Positions 1-6,200 of a stretch of 10,861 nt of DNA are shown piece by piece; position 1 is the first letter of the stretch; each line of letters begins with the position of its first letter. Under the pieces are notes generated by a model that saw only the letters and a program-made list of their open reading frames with translations, did no database searches and was not told where the DNA came from. Source of the DNA: CAYWFP01 sp964457365 (GTDB lineage: Bacteria > Planctomycetota > SZUA-567); the NCBI GenBank assembly GCA_964457365.1, contig CAYWFP010000115.1:1-10861 (forward strand), read 5' to 3'. A program made the position numbers and the translations under genes.

Positions 1-2
1 GG

Positions 3-68
3 CGGCTCGAGGAACTCGAGCGCCGCCTCGGCATCAACTCGACCAATTCCTCCAAACCGCCATCGTCC
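3..68 (+). pseudogene. IS66-type transposase N-terminal remnant (edge fragment)
   Basis: Reading frame 3 from the first bases gives a 22-residue stretch containing LGINSTNSSKPPSS. This closely matches the conserved motif near the N-terminus of IS66-family transposases (LGxNSxNSSxPPSS, preceded by a Leu/Glu/Arg-rich helix as here). The similarity stops abruptly after PPSS. The frame stays open but becomes Arg/Ser/Pro-rich and runs into the oxidoreductase region, so the rest of the transposase is missing. In the overlapping frame 2 an unrecognised C-terminal tail ends at a TAG at 107-109, and it could be the true gene end instead. The 5' part lies outside the window. The motif is seen; calling it an IS remnant is inference from about 20 residues. 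Confidence 0.42.
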
Positions 69-146
69 GCCGCATCCGGGCGCTGCGCGACGCGGGCGTT
101 TTCCCGTAGCGCGCCTGCGCGAAGTCGTGACCCTCCGCTTTTCCCG

Positions 147-175
147 TTGACATCCTTCCAGCCGCGGCGGAAGAT
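147..175 (+). promoter_or_regulatory. possible sigma70-like promoter for the FAD oxidoreductase
   Basis: A perfect TTGACA lies at 147-152. A weak -10 candidate, GAAGAT (three of six consensus bases), lies 17 bases downstream at 170-175. It sits about 50 bases upstream of the oxidoreductase start. The poor -10 keeps confidence low. Confidence 0.3.
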
Positions 176-222
176 CGCCGGCGTGGCGCCAAACATCTTT
201 CCCTTTCCAGAGGAGACCTGGA

Positions 223-1587
223 ATGAGCACCTATCGGCTTCCGGCCCGCGAGATCCCGCTGGACGATGCATGGGACGTCCTCGTCGCCGGCGGCGGGCCC
301 GCAGGCTGCGCCGCGGCCGCCGCTGCTGCGCGCGCGGGCGCGAAGACGCTGCTGGTGGAGGCGTGCGGCCACCTCGGCGGCATGGGCACATCGGGGCTGG
401 TGCCGTCCTTCGGCGGCTACAACGACCGCGAGAAAGTGATCGCGCGCGGCCTCGCGGAAGACGTGCGTCGGGCGCTGCTGCAGGGCATGCCGCACATGCG
501 CCTGGCAGCCGGGCACAACCCGATCATGGACCCGAGCATCGATCCGGAGATGCTCAAGCGCATCTATGACGAGATGATTCTCGATCACGGCGCGGAAGCG
601 CTCTTCGAGACCCGCCTCTGCGGCGTGGAGGCCGACGGGGGCGGCGTGGACGCGGTCCTGCTGGACAACAAGGCCGGCCTCACAGCCTGCCGCGCCAAGG
701 TCTATGTCGACTGCACCGGAGACGGTGATCTTGCCGCCTGGGCCGGCGCGCCGTTCGAGAAAGGCGACGAGGCGGGCGCGATGCAGCCGGCGACGCACTG
801 CTTCACCATCTGCAACATCGACCATTTCGCGCTCGCGACCGGCGCGGGCGTGCATTTCTCCGACACGAGGAGCCCGGTCCACAAGGCGCTGCGGTCGGAG
901 AAGTATCCCCTCGTCCGCGACTTTCATTCCTGCCTCAACGAGATCGGCCCCGGCGTCTACAGCTTCAACACCGGCCATATCTACGACATCGACAACACCG
1001 ATCCGGCCTCGCTCTCCCAAGCGCTGGTCGAGGGGCGCAAGCAGGCATTCCAGTATCACCAGGCCTTCACCGAGCATCACCCGGCCTTCGCCGCCTCCTT
1101 TCTCGCCGCCACCGGAAGCCTCCTGGGCGTGCGCGAAACGCGGCGGATTCTGGGCGACTACGTTCTCACCGGCGACGACTACCGCGCCCGGCGGAGTTTC
1201 CCCGACGAGATCTGCCGCAACGCCTACGGCATCGATATCCACCAGTCCGAGGAAGAGGCGCTCGCGCTCGCGCGCCTGCCGGCCGACGAGGCGCTGAAAA
1301 AGATTCACAAAAGCACCGAGGCATACCGGTCCGGGGAGAGTTTCGGCGTACCGTACCGGTGCCTCACGCCGAAAGGATTGCGCAACGTCCTCGTCGCCGG
1401 GCGCTGCATCTCGGCCGACCGCGCGGCCAACGGCACCACGCGCATCATGCCGTGCTGCCTCAACACCGGCGAAGCCGCCGGCGTCGCCGCCGCGCAGGCG
1501 ATTCGCGATCATGACGCCGACGTCCACGCCGTCGATACCGACAGTCTCCGCGCCACGCTGCGCGAACACGGCGCGTATCTGCCGTGA
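223..1587 (+). CDS. FAD-dependent oxidoreductase (FAD_oxidored-type, PF12831-like)
   Basis: A 454-residue flavoprotein, probably cytoplasmic since no signal peptide is visible. The N-terminal Rossmann dinucleotide-binding motif GGGPAG spans residues 23-28, followed by the ribose-binding acid E46 at the end of the second strand. A CGHLGGMGT segment (48-56) then follows, typical of this family. Around residues 161-172 is the DCTGDGDLA motif, and near 386-425 the C-terminal FAD-contacting segment (NVLVAGRCISADR...NTGEAAGVAAA). Such proteins are common, often unassigned oxidoreductases in carbohydrate-degrading and PVC-type bacteria; the substrate cannot be read from sequence. The start is supported by AGGAGA at 211-216, six bases before the ATG. 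A small membrane-protein gene follows 46 bases downstream and may be co-transcribed. The length fits a complete family member and no damage is seen. Confidence 0.9.
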   Translation: MSTYRLPAREIPLDDAWDVLVAGGGPAGCAAAAAAARAGAKTLLVEACGHLGGMGTSGLVPSFGGYNDREKVIARGLAEDVRRALLQGMPHMRLAAGHNPIMDPSIDPEMLKRIYDEMILDHGAEALFETRLCGVEADGGGVDAVLLDNKAGLTACRAKVYVDCTGDGDLAAWAGAPFEKGDEAGAMQPATHCFTICNIDHFALATGAGVHFSDTRSPVHKALRSEKYPLVRDFHSCLNEIGPGVYSFNTGHIYDIDNTDPASLSQALVEGRKQAFQYHQAFTEHHPAFAASFLAATGSLLGVRETRRILGDYVLTGDDYRARRSFPDEICRNAYGIDIHQSEEEALALARLPADEALKKIHKSTEAYRSGESFGVPYRCLTPKGLRNVLVAGRCISADRAANGTTRIMPCCLNTGEAAGVAAAQAIRDHDADVHAVDTDSLRATLREHGAYLP

Positions 1588-1633
1588 CAATCGAGCCAAT
1601 GCGAACGGAAACGAGGCGCAGGAGAGCGCACGG

Positions 1634-1978
1634 ATGGGCATGGCCTTCTTCCCGCTGGCCTTGCTGCTGCTGGCGGGATTGCCGTTTGCGGTACTCTTCT
1701 ACTTGCACCTTCATTATCGATGGCTGCTGCCGGAGGCGGGACGGGCAGAAGCGTCTACAAGGCTTGAGGCGGTGGTCGCGGCGGCGGCCTTACTGACGAT
1801 GGCCAGTACGGCCGTTGTTCTCGGTTTGGTTTACTGCTTGAAACGGCGGATATACTCTTCGCTTACCCGGTCTTCTGGGCGATTGTCGGTACAACGGGAT
1901 CGGCGCTTTGCCCGCCGCCGTTGTTTCGCGGCAATAGAAAAACCGGCGGAGCGAATCCGCCGATCTGGTATCGGATAA
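1634..1978 (+). CDS. small membrane protein, unknown function, probably frameshifted at its 3' part
   Basis: I do not recognise this family. The chosen ATG has AGGAGA at 1620-1625, eight bases upstream, and is followed by about 114 codons. Two hydrophobic segments are clear: residues 5-24 (FFPLALLLLAG..., a start-proximal helix) and about 44-66 (AVVAAAALL...VLGLVYC). After residue 68 the product becomes Arg/Ser-rich and looks like out-of-frame translation. It also runs straight through the response regulator's terminator. In frame 1, from about 1840, a third hydrophobic stretch appears (ILFAYPVFWAIVGTTGSAL), and that frame stays open to a TGA at 2008. A -1 frameshift or a one-base sequencing error near 1835-1846 would give a three-helix protein. 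Location is probably the inner membrane. The 3' boundary is therefore uncertain. Confidence 0.5.
   Translation: MGMAFFPLALLLLAGLPFAVLFYLHLHYRWLLPEAGRAEASTRLEAVVAAAALLTMASTAVVLGLVYCLKRRIYSSLTRSSGRLSVQRDRRFARRRCFAAIEKPAERIRRSGIG
1938..1962 (-). terminator. Rho-independent terminator of the response regulator
   Basis: A perfect 7-bp stem (CGGCGGA at 1944-1950 with TCCGCCG at 1956-1962) encloses the loop GCGAA. On the minus strand a run of five T (A at 1938-1942) follows one base after the stem. It lies 28 bases downstream of the minus-strand stop codon, in the right orientation for that gene. Confidence 0.8.
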
Positions 1979-1990
1979 AAAGACGCGGGA

Positions 1991-2425
1991 TCAGGCATAG
2001 CCGGTCTTGAAGGCGCGTTCGACTTCGTCGCAGAAGGGCTTCATCTTCAGCGGCTTCATCATCACCTCGGTGCGCTTGTGCTCGCTTTTGAACTTCTCGA
2101 CGTCGCTCGGGCGCATGCCGTCGGTGATCACCAGCACGGGAGTCTTGCTGATGTTCGGCGTCTTGCGCATGCGCCGGATCAGAAGCAGGCCGTTCTTGCC
2201 GGATTTCATCACGTCGGCGACGACAAGCCGGAATCCCTGGTCCTTGTTCAAGACTTTCAACGCTTCGTCGGCCGAGGCCGCGTAGGTAATGCCGCACTCC
2301 ATCGGCTTCAGATATTCGCCAATGAGCTTGCCTGTCACCTCGTCGTTGTCCACCACCAGCACCCGGCGCGTCTTCTTCGCCGCGGCGTTGGCCCCAAAGA
2401 TGCGGGTAATGATTTTCGTTACCAT
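1991..2425 (-). CDS. single-domain response regulator (receiver-only, CheY-like)
   Basis: A 144-residue receiver domain with no output domain. Key residues are in place: acidic pocket D26 and D28 (VVDND), phospho-acceptor D71 (VVADVMKSGKNG), T101 of the switch (VLVITDG) and K124-P125 (MMKPLK). A short basic N-terminal tail (residues 1-20) precedes the domain. It is expected to be phosphorylated by a histidine kinase and to act by protein contact in the cytoplasm; no kinase lies in the window. I chose the ATG at 2425 because GAGGAGAC lies about five bases upstream on the minus strand. An in-frame ATG at 2464 would add 13 residues, but its GGAGG is only two bases away. It has its own promoter and terminator, so it is a monocistronic unit convergent with the membrane-protein gene. 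Confidence 0.93.
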   Translation of the reverse strand: MVTKIITRIFGANAAAKKTRRVLVVDNDEVTGKLIGEYLKPMECGITYAASADEALKVLNKDQGFRLVVADVMKSGKNGLLLIRRMRKTPNISKTPVLVITDGMRPSDVEKFKSEHKRTEVMMKPLKMKPFCDEVERAFKTGYA

Positions 2426-2516
2426 CGCCTCGTCTCCTCGATCCGGTTCTGCTTGCGCCGGCATTGCCTCCGTGCTTCACCATACCCCGTCCCCAACGCC
2501 TTGCCCAGCGGAAGAC

Positions 2517-2546
2517 ATCATAGGGGCCAAACGTCTAAAACGTCAA
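2517..2546 (-). promoter_or_regulatory. sigma70-like promoter of the response regulator
   Basis: Read on the minus strand, TTGACG (2546-2541) is separated by 18 bases from TATGAT (2522-2517). Both hexamers match consensus at five of six positions. This places the transcript start near 2510 and leaves a leader of about 85 bases. A direct repeat GACGTTT with a 9-base period (minus strand, 2544-2529) overlaps the -35 element and spacer and could be an operator, though that is only inferred. Confidence 0.65.
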
Positions 2547-2736
2547 GTAAAATTATGTTAATTTTCGGTAACCCGGCGTTATGTAATTTGCCATCACCCT
2601 CTAACCTCTTGCCACGATATGCGATAAGGCTTCTCGATAAAGCCAAAAAGCCCGTCAACAAGTTCCTGAAATCAATCGCACGCAACCAATGCCGCCGTTT
2701 CGGTGCCGAGCGCGATAGGGCAGGCGCGCGCCACAA

Positions 2737-2811
2737 CTGACGAAATCCGAGATTCGGACCGTCAGGGACAACCCGCAGCGTTCACGAATTTGAACGAAGC
2801 GGCTTTGCCGC
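2737..2811. repeat. cluster of three stem-loops, possible palindromic repeat element
   Basis: Three inverted repeats lie within 75 bases. The first has outer stem CTGACG (2737-2742) with CGTCAG (2760-2765), and inner stem TCCGA (2746-2750) with TCGGA (2754-2758) around a GAT loop. The second is GTTCA (2780-2784) with TGAAC (2791-2795). The third is GCGGC (2799-2803) with GCCGC (2807-2811) around TTT. No run of T follows any of them, so they do not look like terminators. They sit directly at the point where antiporter homology begins, after an AT-richer non-coding stretch (about 2525-2680). They may be a dispersed palindromic repeat or the end of a small mobile element; the window holds only one copy. 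Confidence 0.45.
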
Positions 2812-3074
2812 GTAGGCAGGCGGGCATCTTCCGTCTTATCGGCCTGGGCATCCTCTCGCAGGCGGGCGTCGCCATCGGCCTCTCGCTGATCATCCGCAAC
2901 GATTTCGAGCAGCTCGCCCGCGATCATGCCGAGGCGTTCGCGCGCCTGGCGGAGAGCCAGCCACTGATGATGACCGTCACCTGCATCGTCTTCGAGATCG
3001 TCGGGCCGATCCTGACCAAGGTCGCCTTGCAGAAGGCCGGCGAGATCCCTGCCGACAGCGGGAAGCCCCGGTAA
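2806..3074 (+). pseudogene. C-terminal remnant of a Na+/H+ (cation:proton) antiporter
   Basis: The open frame (possible GTG start at 2703, stop at 3074) encodes a segment like the last two membrane helices of CPA-type sodium/proton exchangers. It shows LIGLGILSQAGVAIGLSLII, then a loop, then CIVFEIVGPILTKVALQKAGE, which ends these proteins in the family. The family is normally around 400 residues and has about 12 helices; only roughly 85 residues remain. Upstream of about 2806 the frame contains no membrane segments and consists of hairpin-forming sequence. I see no ribosome-binding site at the possible GTG start. The best reading is a 5'-deleted gene, although a short expressed two-helix protein cannot be excluded. 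The family assignment rests on recognised motifs, not a search. Confidence 0.65.
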
Positions 3075-3262
3075 TGTGAATCGAGATCCCCTGCAGGTCT
3101 TCGCTCGCACGCCCGCAAAAGGATCGCGACGACAAACCTTGCCTCGTGCAGGCGCCGGCGCGCCGATTTTCACTCAACTTACTTTCCATTTATGGCCGAT
3201 AACAAGAAGAGGACTGCTATTTGGCAATCCGTACGTACAGGCATTGAGCACGGGAGACGACC

Positions 3263-4867
3263 GTGAGACAGATTCTTCTGGGACTGGTTTTCTGTTTGGC
3301 CTGGTTGCCCGAGAAACCGGCGCGGGCCGAAGATACGCCGCCGGCGATCCGCCCGCAGAGCGAAGACGGCGAGGACCGCTCGCTCAAAGCGCTCGGTCTC
3401 CGGCCGCTGGACGAACTGCCGGTGGTCCCGAAGATCGACAAGAGCAAGAAAGGACCGAATCTCTGCCCCGTCTGCGGGCGCTCGCGCAGTGAATGTTACC
3501 AGATCTACATCGCCGCCCAGACCAATCCCAAGTTAAAGGACAAGGTCTGCGCGATCTACAAGGATTACGGCGAACCGCCGATGCGGCCGTGGCTCTGCCC
3601 GATCTGCCAGCACAAGGTCAACATCCCCATGCGCGACCCCAAATACGACAACGTGGACGCGGATTTCTGCCCGCATCGCGACGTCGGCATCAAGTACGTT
3701 TCCGGCATCGTCCTCTGCCCCAATTGCGGTTTCTCGGCACACCGACACGACTTCATGAAAGTCGGGAAAGAGGAGGCCGAAAAACTCCAGCCCTGGGTCG
3801 AGACCGTGCTGAAGCCCGAGGTTCGTGTCGCCCTGCGCAGCATGGCCAACCTCAGGAAGGACAAGGTCGCCGACGAGGATCTGGTCGATCTCTTCGAGAA
3901 CCAGGCGGACCTGCCCGATACGGTCCGCTGCAAGCATGCACTCTTATACTACCAGCGCCGCAACGAGAACGCGGGCTTTCTGGCCTGGATGGCGTGGGAA
4001 ACGGCCTGGGCCTGCCGACGCGAGCTTTCCAAGCCGCTCTATGCGCCCTACGTCTCCCACACCTACGGCAAATTGACCAAAAAGCTCCAAAGCATGGCCG
4101 GCAAGGACGGAGACGTCCAGGACAAGATCCGGGCGCTGAACCAACTCTATCATCGACCGCCGGCGGATTACGATTTCTTCGACCGCCAGGTCATTCGCAT
4201 CATGCAAGCGGGCCTGTACAACCGGATGGGGTTCAACCAGTGGACCATGCGCGCATTGCAGAAAGCCAAGCGCGCGGGCGAGAGTTACAACGAACAGGAC
4301 GCACAAGATCCGTGGTACCTGACCACCTCGTCGACGATGCCCGAGAAACTGCGTCGTGAAGAGGCGGCACTGAAGTCGACGATGATCGTAGTGGAGTCGA
4401 CCAAGCGTCTGAAACTGCTGGAAACGGAGTTGCGTTATCTCGGCGAAGCGAACAAGCTCATCCAGGCGGCGCTCAGGCTGAAGCTCTACCCCGTCGACGA
4501 AATTCCCACCTATATCTATCTCACGGGAGAATTCGAGCGGCGGCGGGAGTTCTTCCGACGCGCCAGCATCTGGCTCGACGGTGCGCGTCTGCTGGACCGG
4601 TACACCGCCGGCTCTGAGATCACCCTCGCGTCGTTCGCTCCGCAGCAGCACGAACTGATGCGCGTCTATATCAAACACCGTGGGGTCACGCCCGAGATCG
4701 ATCAACGCGAACAAGCCGACCTCGCCTTCCTCAAATCGCTGAAACGGCATATCCTGGCCGAGAAAGACAAGAAGGCGACGCCGGAAACGGCCTCGCAGGC
4801 GAAACATCTGCCCTCGCCGCATCGCTTCTTCCCCGGCGTCGGTGCGCCCGCCAAGCCGGAACGCTGA
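3263..4867 (+). CDS. exported DUF2225-like zinc-binding protein
   Basis: A 534-residue protein starting at GTG with GGGAG at 3252-3256, six bases upstream. Residues 1-22 form a Sec signal peptide (MRQ, hydrophobic core, cleavage after ARA), so it should reach the periplasm. Cysteine pairs occur at C68/C71 (CPVC), C112/C115 (CPIC) and C152/C155 (CPNCGFSA), with C78, C96 and C136 between them. The block from CPIC through DADFCPH to LCPNCGF matches the layout of DUF2225. The remainder is helical and TPR-like, with FLAWMAWETAWACRRE near residue 238 and IYLTGEFERRREFFRRA near 420, both like the C-terminal part of that family. The biochemical function of the family is not known to me. rsmA follows 23 bases later, so co-transcription is likely. 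The signal peptide is the odd feature, because zinc-ribbon proteins of this kind are usually cytoplasmic. No convincing promoter is seen at 3075-3262. Confidence 0.75.
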   Translation: MRQILLGLVFCLAWLPEKPARAEDTPPAIRPQSEDGEDRSLKALGLRPLDELPVVPKIDKSKKGPNLCPVCGRSRSECYQIYIAAQTNPKLKDKVCAIYKDYGEPPMRPWLCPICQHKVNIPMRDPKYDNVDADFCPHRDVGIKYVSGIVLCPNCGFSAHRHDFMKVGKEEAEKLQPWVETVLKPEVRVALRSMANLRKDKVADEDLVDLFENQADLPDTVRCKHALLYYQRRNENAGFLAWMAWETAWACRRELSKPLYAPYVSHTYGKLTKKLQSMAGKDGDVQDKIRALNQLYHRPPADYDFFDRQVIRIMQAGLYNRMGFNQWTMRALQKAKRAGESYNEQDAQDPWYLTTSSTMPEKLRREEAALKSTMIVVESTKRLKLLETELRYLGEANKLIQAALRLKLYPVDEIPTYIYLTGEFERRREFFRRASIWLDGARLLDRYTAGSEITLASFAPQQHELMRVYIKHRGVTPEIDQREQADLAFLKSLKRHILAEKDKKATPETASQAKHLPSPHRFFPGVGAPAKPER

Positions 4868-4890
4868 AGACCCTCGGGAGACTCGGCGCC

Positions 4891-5796
4891 ATGCCGCATC
4901 CGCGCCAGTCGCGTCGCAAGGAACGCCTGCTCGCGCTCTTCGACCGTTACGGCATCCGCCCCCAGACGCGGCGCGGGCAGAACTTCCTGCTGGACAGGAA
5001 TCAAGTCGCCTTCGTCGCCCGACTCGGTGAGGCCGGACCGCAGGACGTGATCCTGGAGGTCGGCCCGGGTACCGGCTTTCTCTCCCGCGAGTTGGCCGCT
5101 AGCGGCGCGACCGTGCTCGGCGTGGAAGTCGACCGGAGACTGGCGGAACTGCTCCGCGGCGAGATGGCCGACCTGCCCAACTTCGTCCTCTTGGAAGCCG
5201 ATATCCTCGCGGGCAAACAGAAGATCAACCCGGCGGTTCTCGAACGCCTCGACGCCCTGCGCCGCGCCCGAAAAACCGAGACGACACTCAAGTGCATCAG
5301 CAACCTGCCCTACTCGGCCGGCACTCCGTTCGTGGCCAATCTCTTCGCCTCGGCGCTGCCCTGGAGCCTTGGCGTCTATATGCTTCAACTCGAGGTAGCC
5401 AAGCGACTTACCGCTTCGCCCGGCAATCGCGATTACGGCAGCCTCGCAGTCGCGGCCGCGCTCGGAGGAAAAGCCGAAATCGTCCGCCACGTGCCGCCGC
5501 AGGTCTTCTGGCCCCGGCCGCGCGTGGCTTCGGCCATTGTCTCCGTCCGGTTTTTTCCGCTTTCCGCGCGGCAAGCGATCCCGTGGAACGCGTTACGGCG
5601 CATCACCATCGCTGTTTTCGGCGGAAAACGGAAACATCTGCGCAACGCGCTCAAAAGCGTCTTCCCGGCCGACCGGCTGGACGACGCGCTTGCGCGGATT
5701 GCCGCCGAGCCCGACAGTCGCGGCAGCAACCTGGGCCCGGAGCAATTCCTCCTTCTGGCCCGCGAACTCGATTCTGGAGCGGATAAATCCGCTTGA
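4891..5796 (+). CDS. rsmA: 16S rRNA (adenine1518/1519-N6) dimethyltransferase
   Basis: A 301-residue RsmA/KsgA-family enzyme that dimethylates two adjacent adenines in the helix 45 loop of 16S rRNA, using S-adenosylmethionine, during small-subunit maturation. Visible motifs are the N-terminal GQNFL (29-33), the SAM-binding EVGPGTG (56-62), the acidic GVEVD segment that binds the ribose, and catalytic motif IV NLPY at 138-141. The C-terminal PRPRVASAIV typical of the family is also present. Between the third motif and NLPY there are extra residues (about 110-132) compared with enterobacterial KsgA. This makes the protein about 30 residues longer than the usual 270. GGGAG at 4876-4880 lies ten bases before the ATG. 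The gene follows the DUF2225-like gene and precedes rpmG; a ribosome-related context fits. Confidence 0.93.
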   Translation: MPHPRQSRRKERLLALFDRYGIRPQTRRGQNFLLDRNQVAFVARLGEAGPQDVILEVGPGTGFLSRELAASGATVLGVEVDRRLAELLRGEMADLPNFVLLEADILAGKQKINPAVLERLDALRRARKTETTLKCISNLPYSAGTPFVANLFASALPWSLGVYMLQLEVAKRLTASPGNRDYGSLAVAAALGGKAEIVRHVPPQVFWPRPRVASAIVSVRFFPLSARQAIPWNALRRITIAVFGGKRKHLRNALKSVFPADRLDDALARIAAEPDSRGSNLGPEQFLLLARELDSGADKSA

Positions 5797-5821
5797 CGCG
5801 AGCGCCCGGATATGGTAAACA
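5793..5821 (+). promoter_or_regulatory. possible promoter for rpmG
   Basis: TTGACG at 5793-5798 overlaps the rsmA stop codon. It is followed after 17 bases by TAAACA (5816-5821), a weak -10 with three consensus matches. This would give rpmG its own transcript start in addition to read-through from rsmA. Confidence 0.35.
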
Positions 5822-5876
5822 ATGGCTCTTCCGGGCCTTGCGTCCGGTTTTGTCATTTACCGCAAGGAGCGTCGCC

Positions 5877-6041
5877 GTGGCCAAAAAAAAGAATCCCGTT
5901 GAAGTATTTCAATTGATCTGTCAGGAAACGGGCGAACCGAATTATGTCGTGCGCCTGAAAAAACAGCACAAAGGCCTGCAATTGCGCAAATACTGCCCCA
6001 AGCTGCGCAAAACGACTATGCACAAAGCGAAAAAAGCCTGA
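5877..6041 (+). CDS. rpmG: 50S ribosomal protein L33, with only half of the zinc cysteines
   Basis: A 54-residue basic protein of the large ribosomal subunit. The start is GTG, with AAGGAG at 5864-5869 seven bases upstream. It encodes MAKKKNP..., the usual short Lys-rich L33 N-terminus. The core (NYVVRLKKQHKGLQLRKYCP, then KLRKTTMHKAKK) follows the family pattern, ending in the conserved H-K-x-x-K tail. Zinc-binding L33 carries two CxxC pairs, and zinc-free forms carry none. Here the first cysteine of each pair remains (C15, C40) while the partner positions are T18 and L43. Zinc binding by four cysteines is therefore impossible. An upstream in-frame ATG at 5793 would give 82 residues but overlaps rsmA and adds non-homologous sequence, so I rejected it. 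A strong terminator follows. Confidence 0.92.
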   Translation: MAKKKNPVEVFQLICQETGEPNYVVRLKKQHKGLQLRKYCPKLRKTTMHKAKKA

Positions 6042-6073
6042 TCAATCGCGGTATCCGATTCTTCGCACAACAC

Positions 6074-6108
6074 GAGCGCTCGTTTTAACAGCGGCCGCTC
6101 TTTTTTTT
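6074..6108 (+). terminator. Rho-independent terminator after rpmG
   Basis: GAGCG (6074-6078) can pair with CGCTC (6096-6100), immediately followed by eight T (6101-6108). Two nested palindromes (CGAGCGCTCG followed by TTTT, and AGCGGCCGCT) offer alternative stems. It lies 32 bases past the rpmG stop. Confidence 0.7.
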
Positions 6109-6140
6109 GCGGCAGAATTTTAGCTCGATTTCTTTTCGTG

Positions 6141-6149
6141 TGCTAATAT
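6141..6149 (+). promoter_or_regulatory. extended -10 promoter element for the PilZ gene
   Basis: TGC TAATAT forms an extended -10 (TG at 6141-6142, hexamer at 6144-6149, four of six consensus matches). No good -35 lies 17 bases upstream, which is tolerated with the extended form. The predicted leader is about 45 bases. A perfect TTGACA at 6164-6169 lies downstream but has no -10 partner. Confidence 0.45.
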
Positions 6150-6200
6150 TCCTCTGACTATCCTTGACACATTTGACCGCTGAGGAAAGACGGCTGACTC

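Noticed and set aside
34..1641. 535-codon open frame on the minus strand
   Set aside because: Complete antisense of the FAD oxidoreductase, with low-complexity Ala/Arg/Val composition and no recognisable domain.
2518..2736. 72-codon minus-strand frame in the gap upstream of the response regulator
   Set aside because: It covers the response-regulator promoter, shows no ribosome-binding site and matches nothing I recognise.
5831..5858. Possible terminator CCGG...CCGG followed by TTTTG between rsmA and rpmG
   Set aside because: Only a 4-bp stem with a 9-base loop and a short T run, so it is too weak to call.
6164..6192. Perfect TTGACA upstream of the PilZ gene as a -35 element
   Set aside because: The bases 16-18 downstream (AAAGACG region) do not resemble a -10, and the start point would fall at or inside the coding start. 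The extended -10 at 6141-6149 is preferred.
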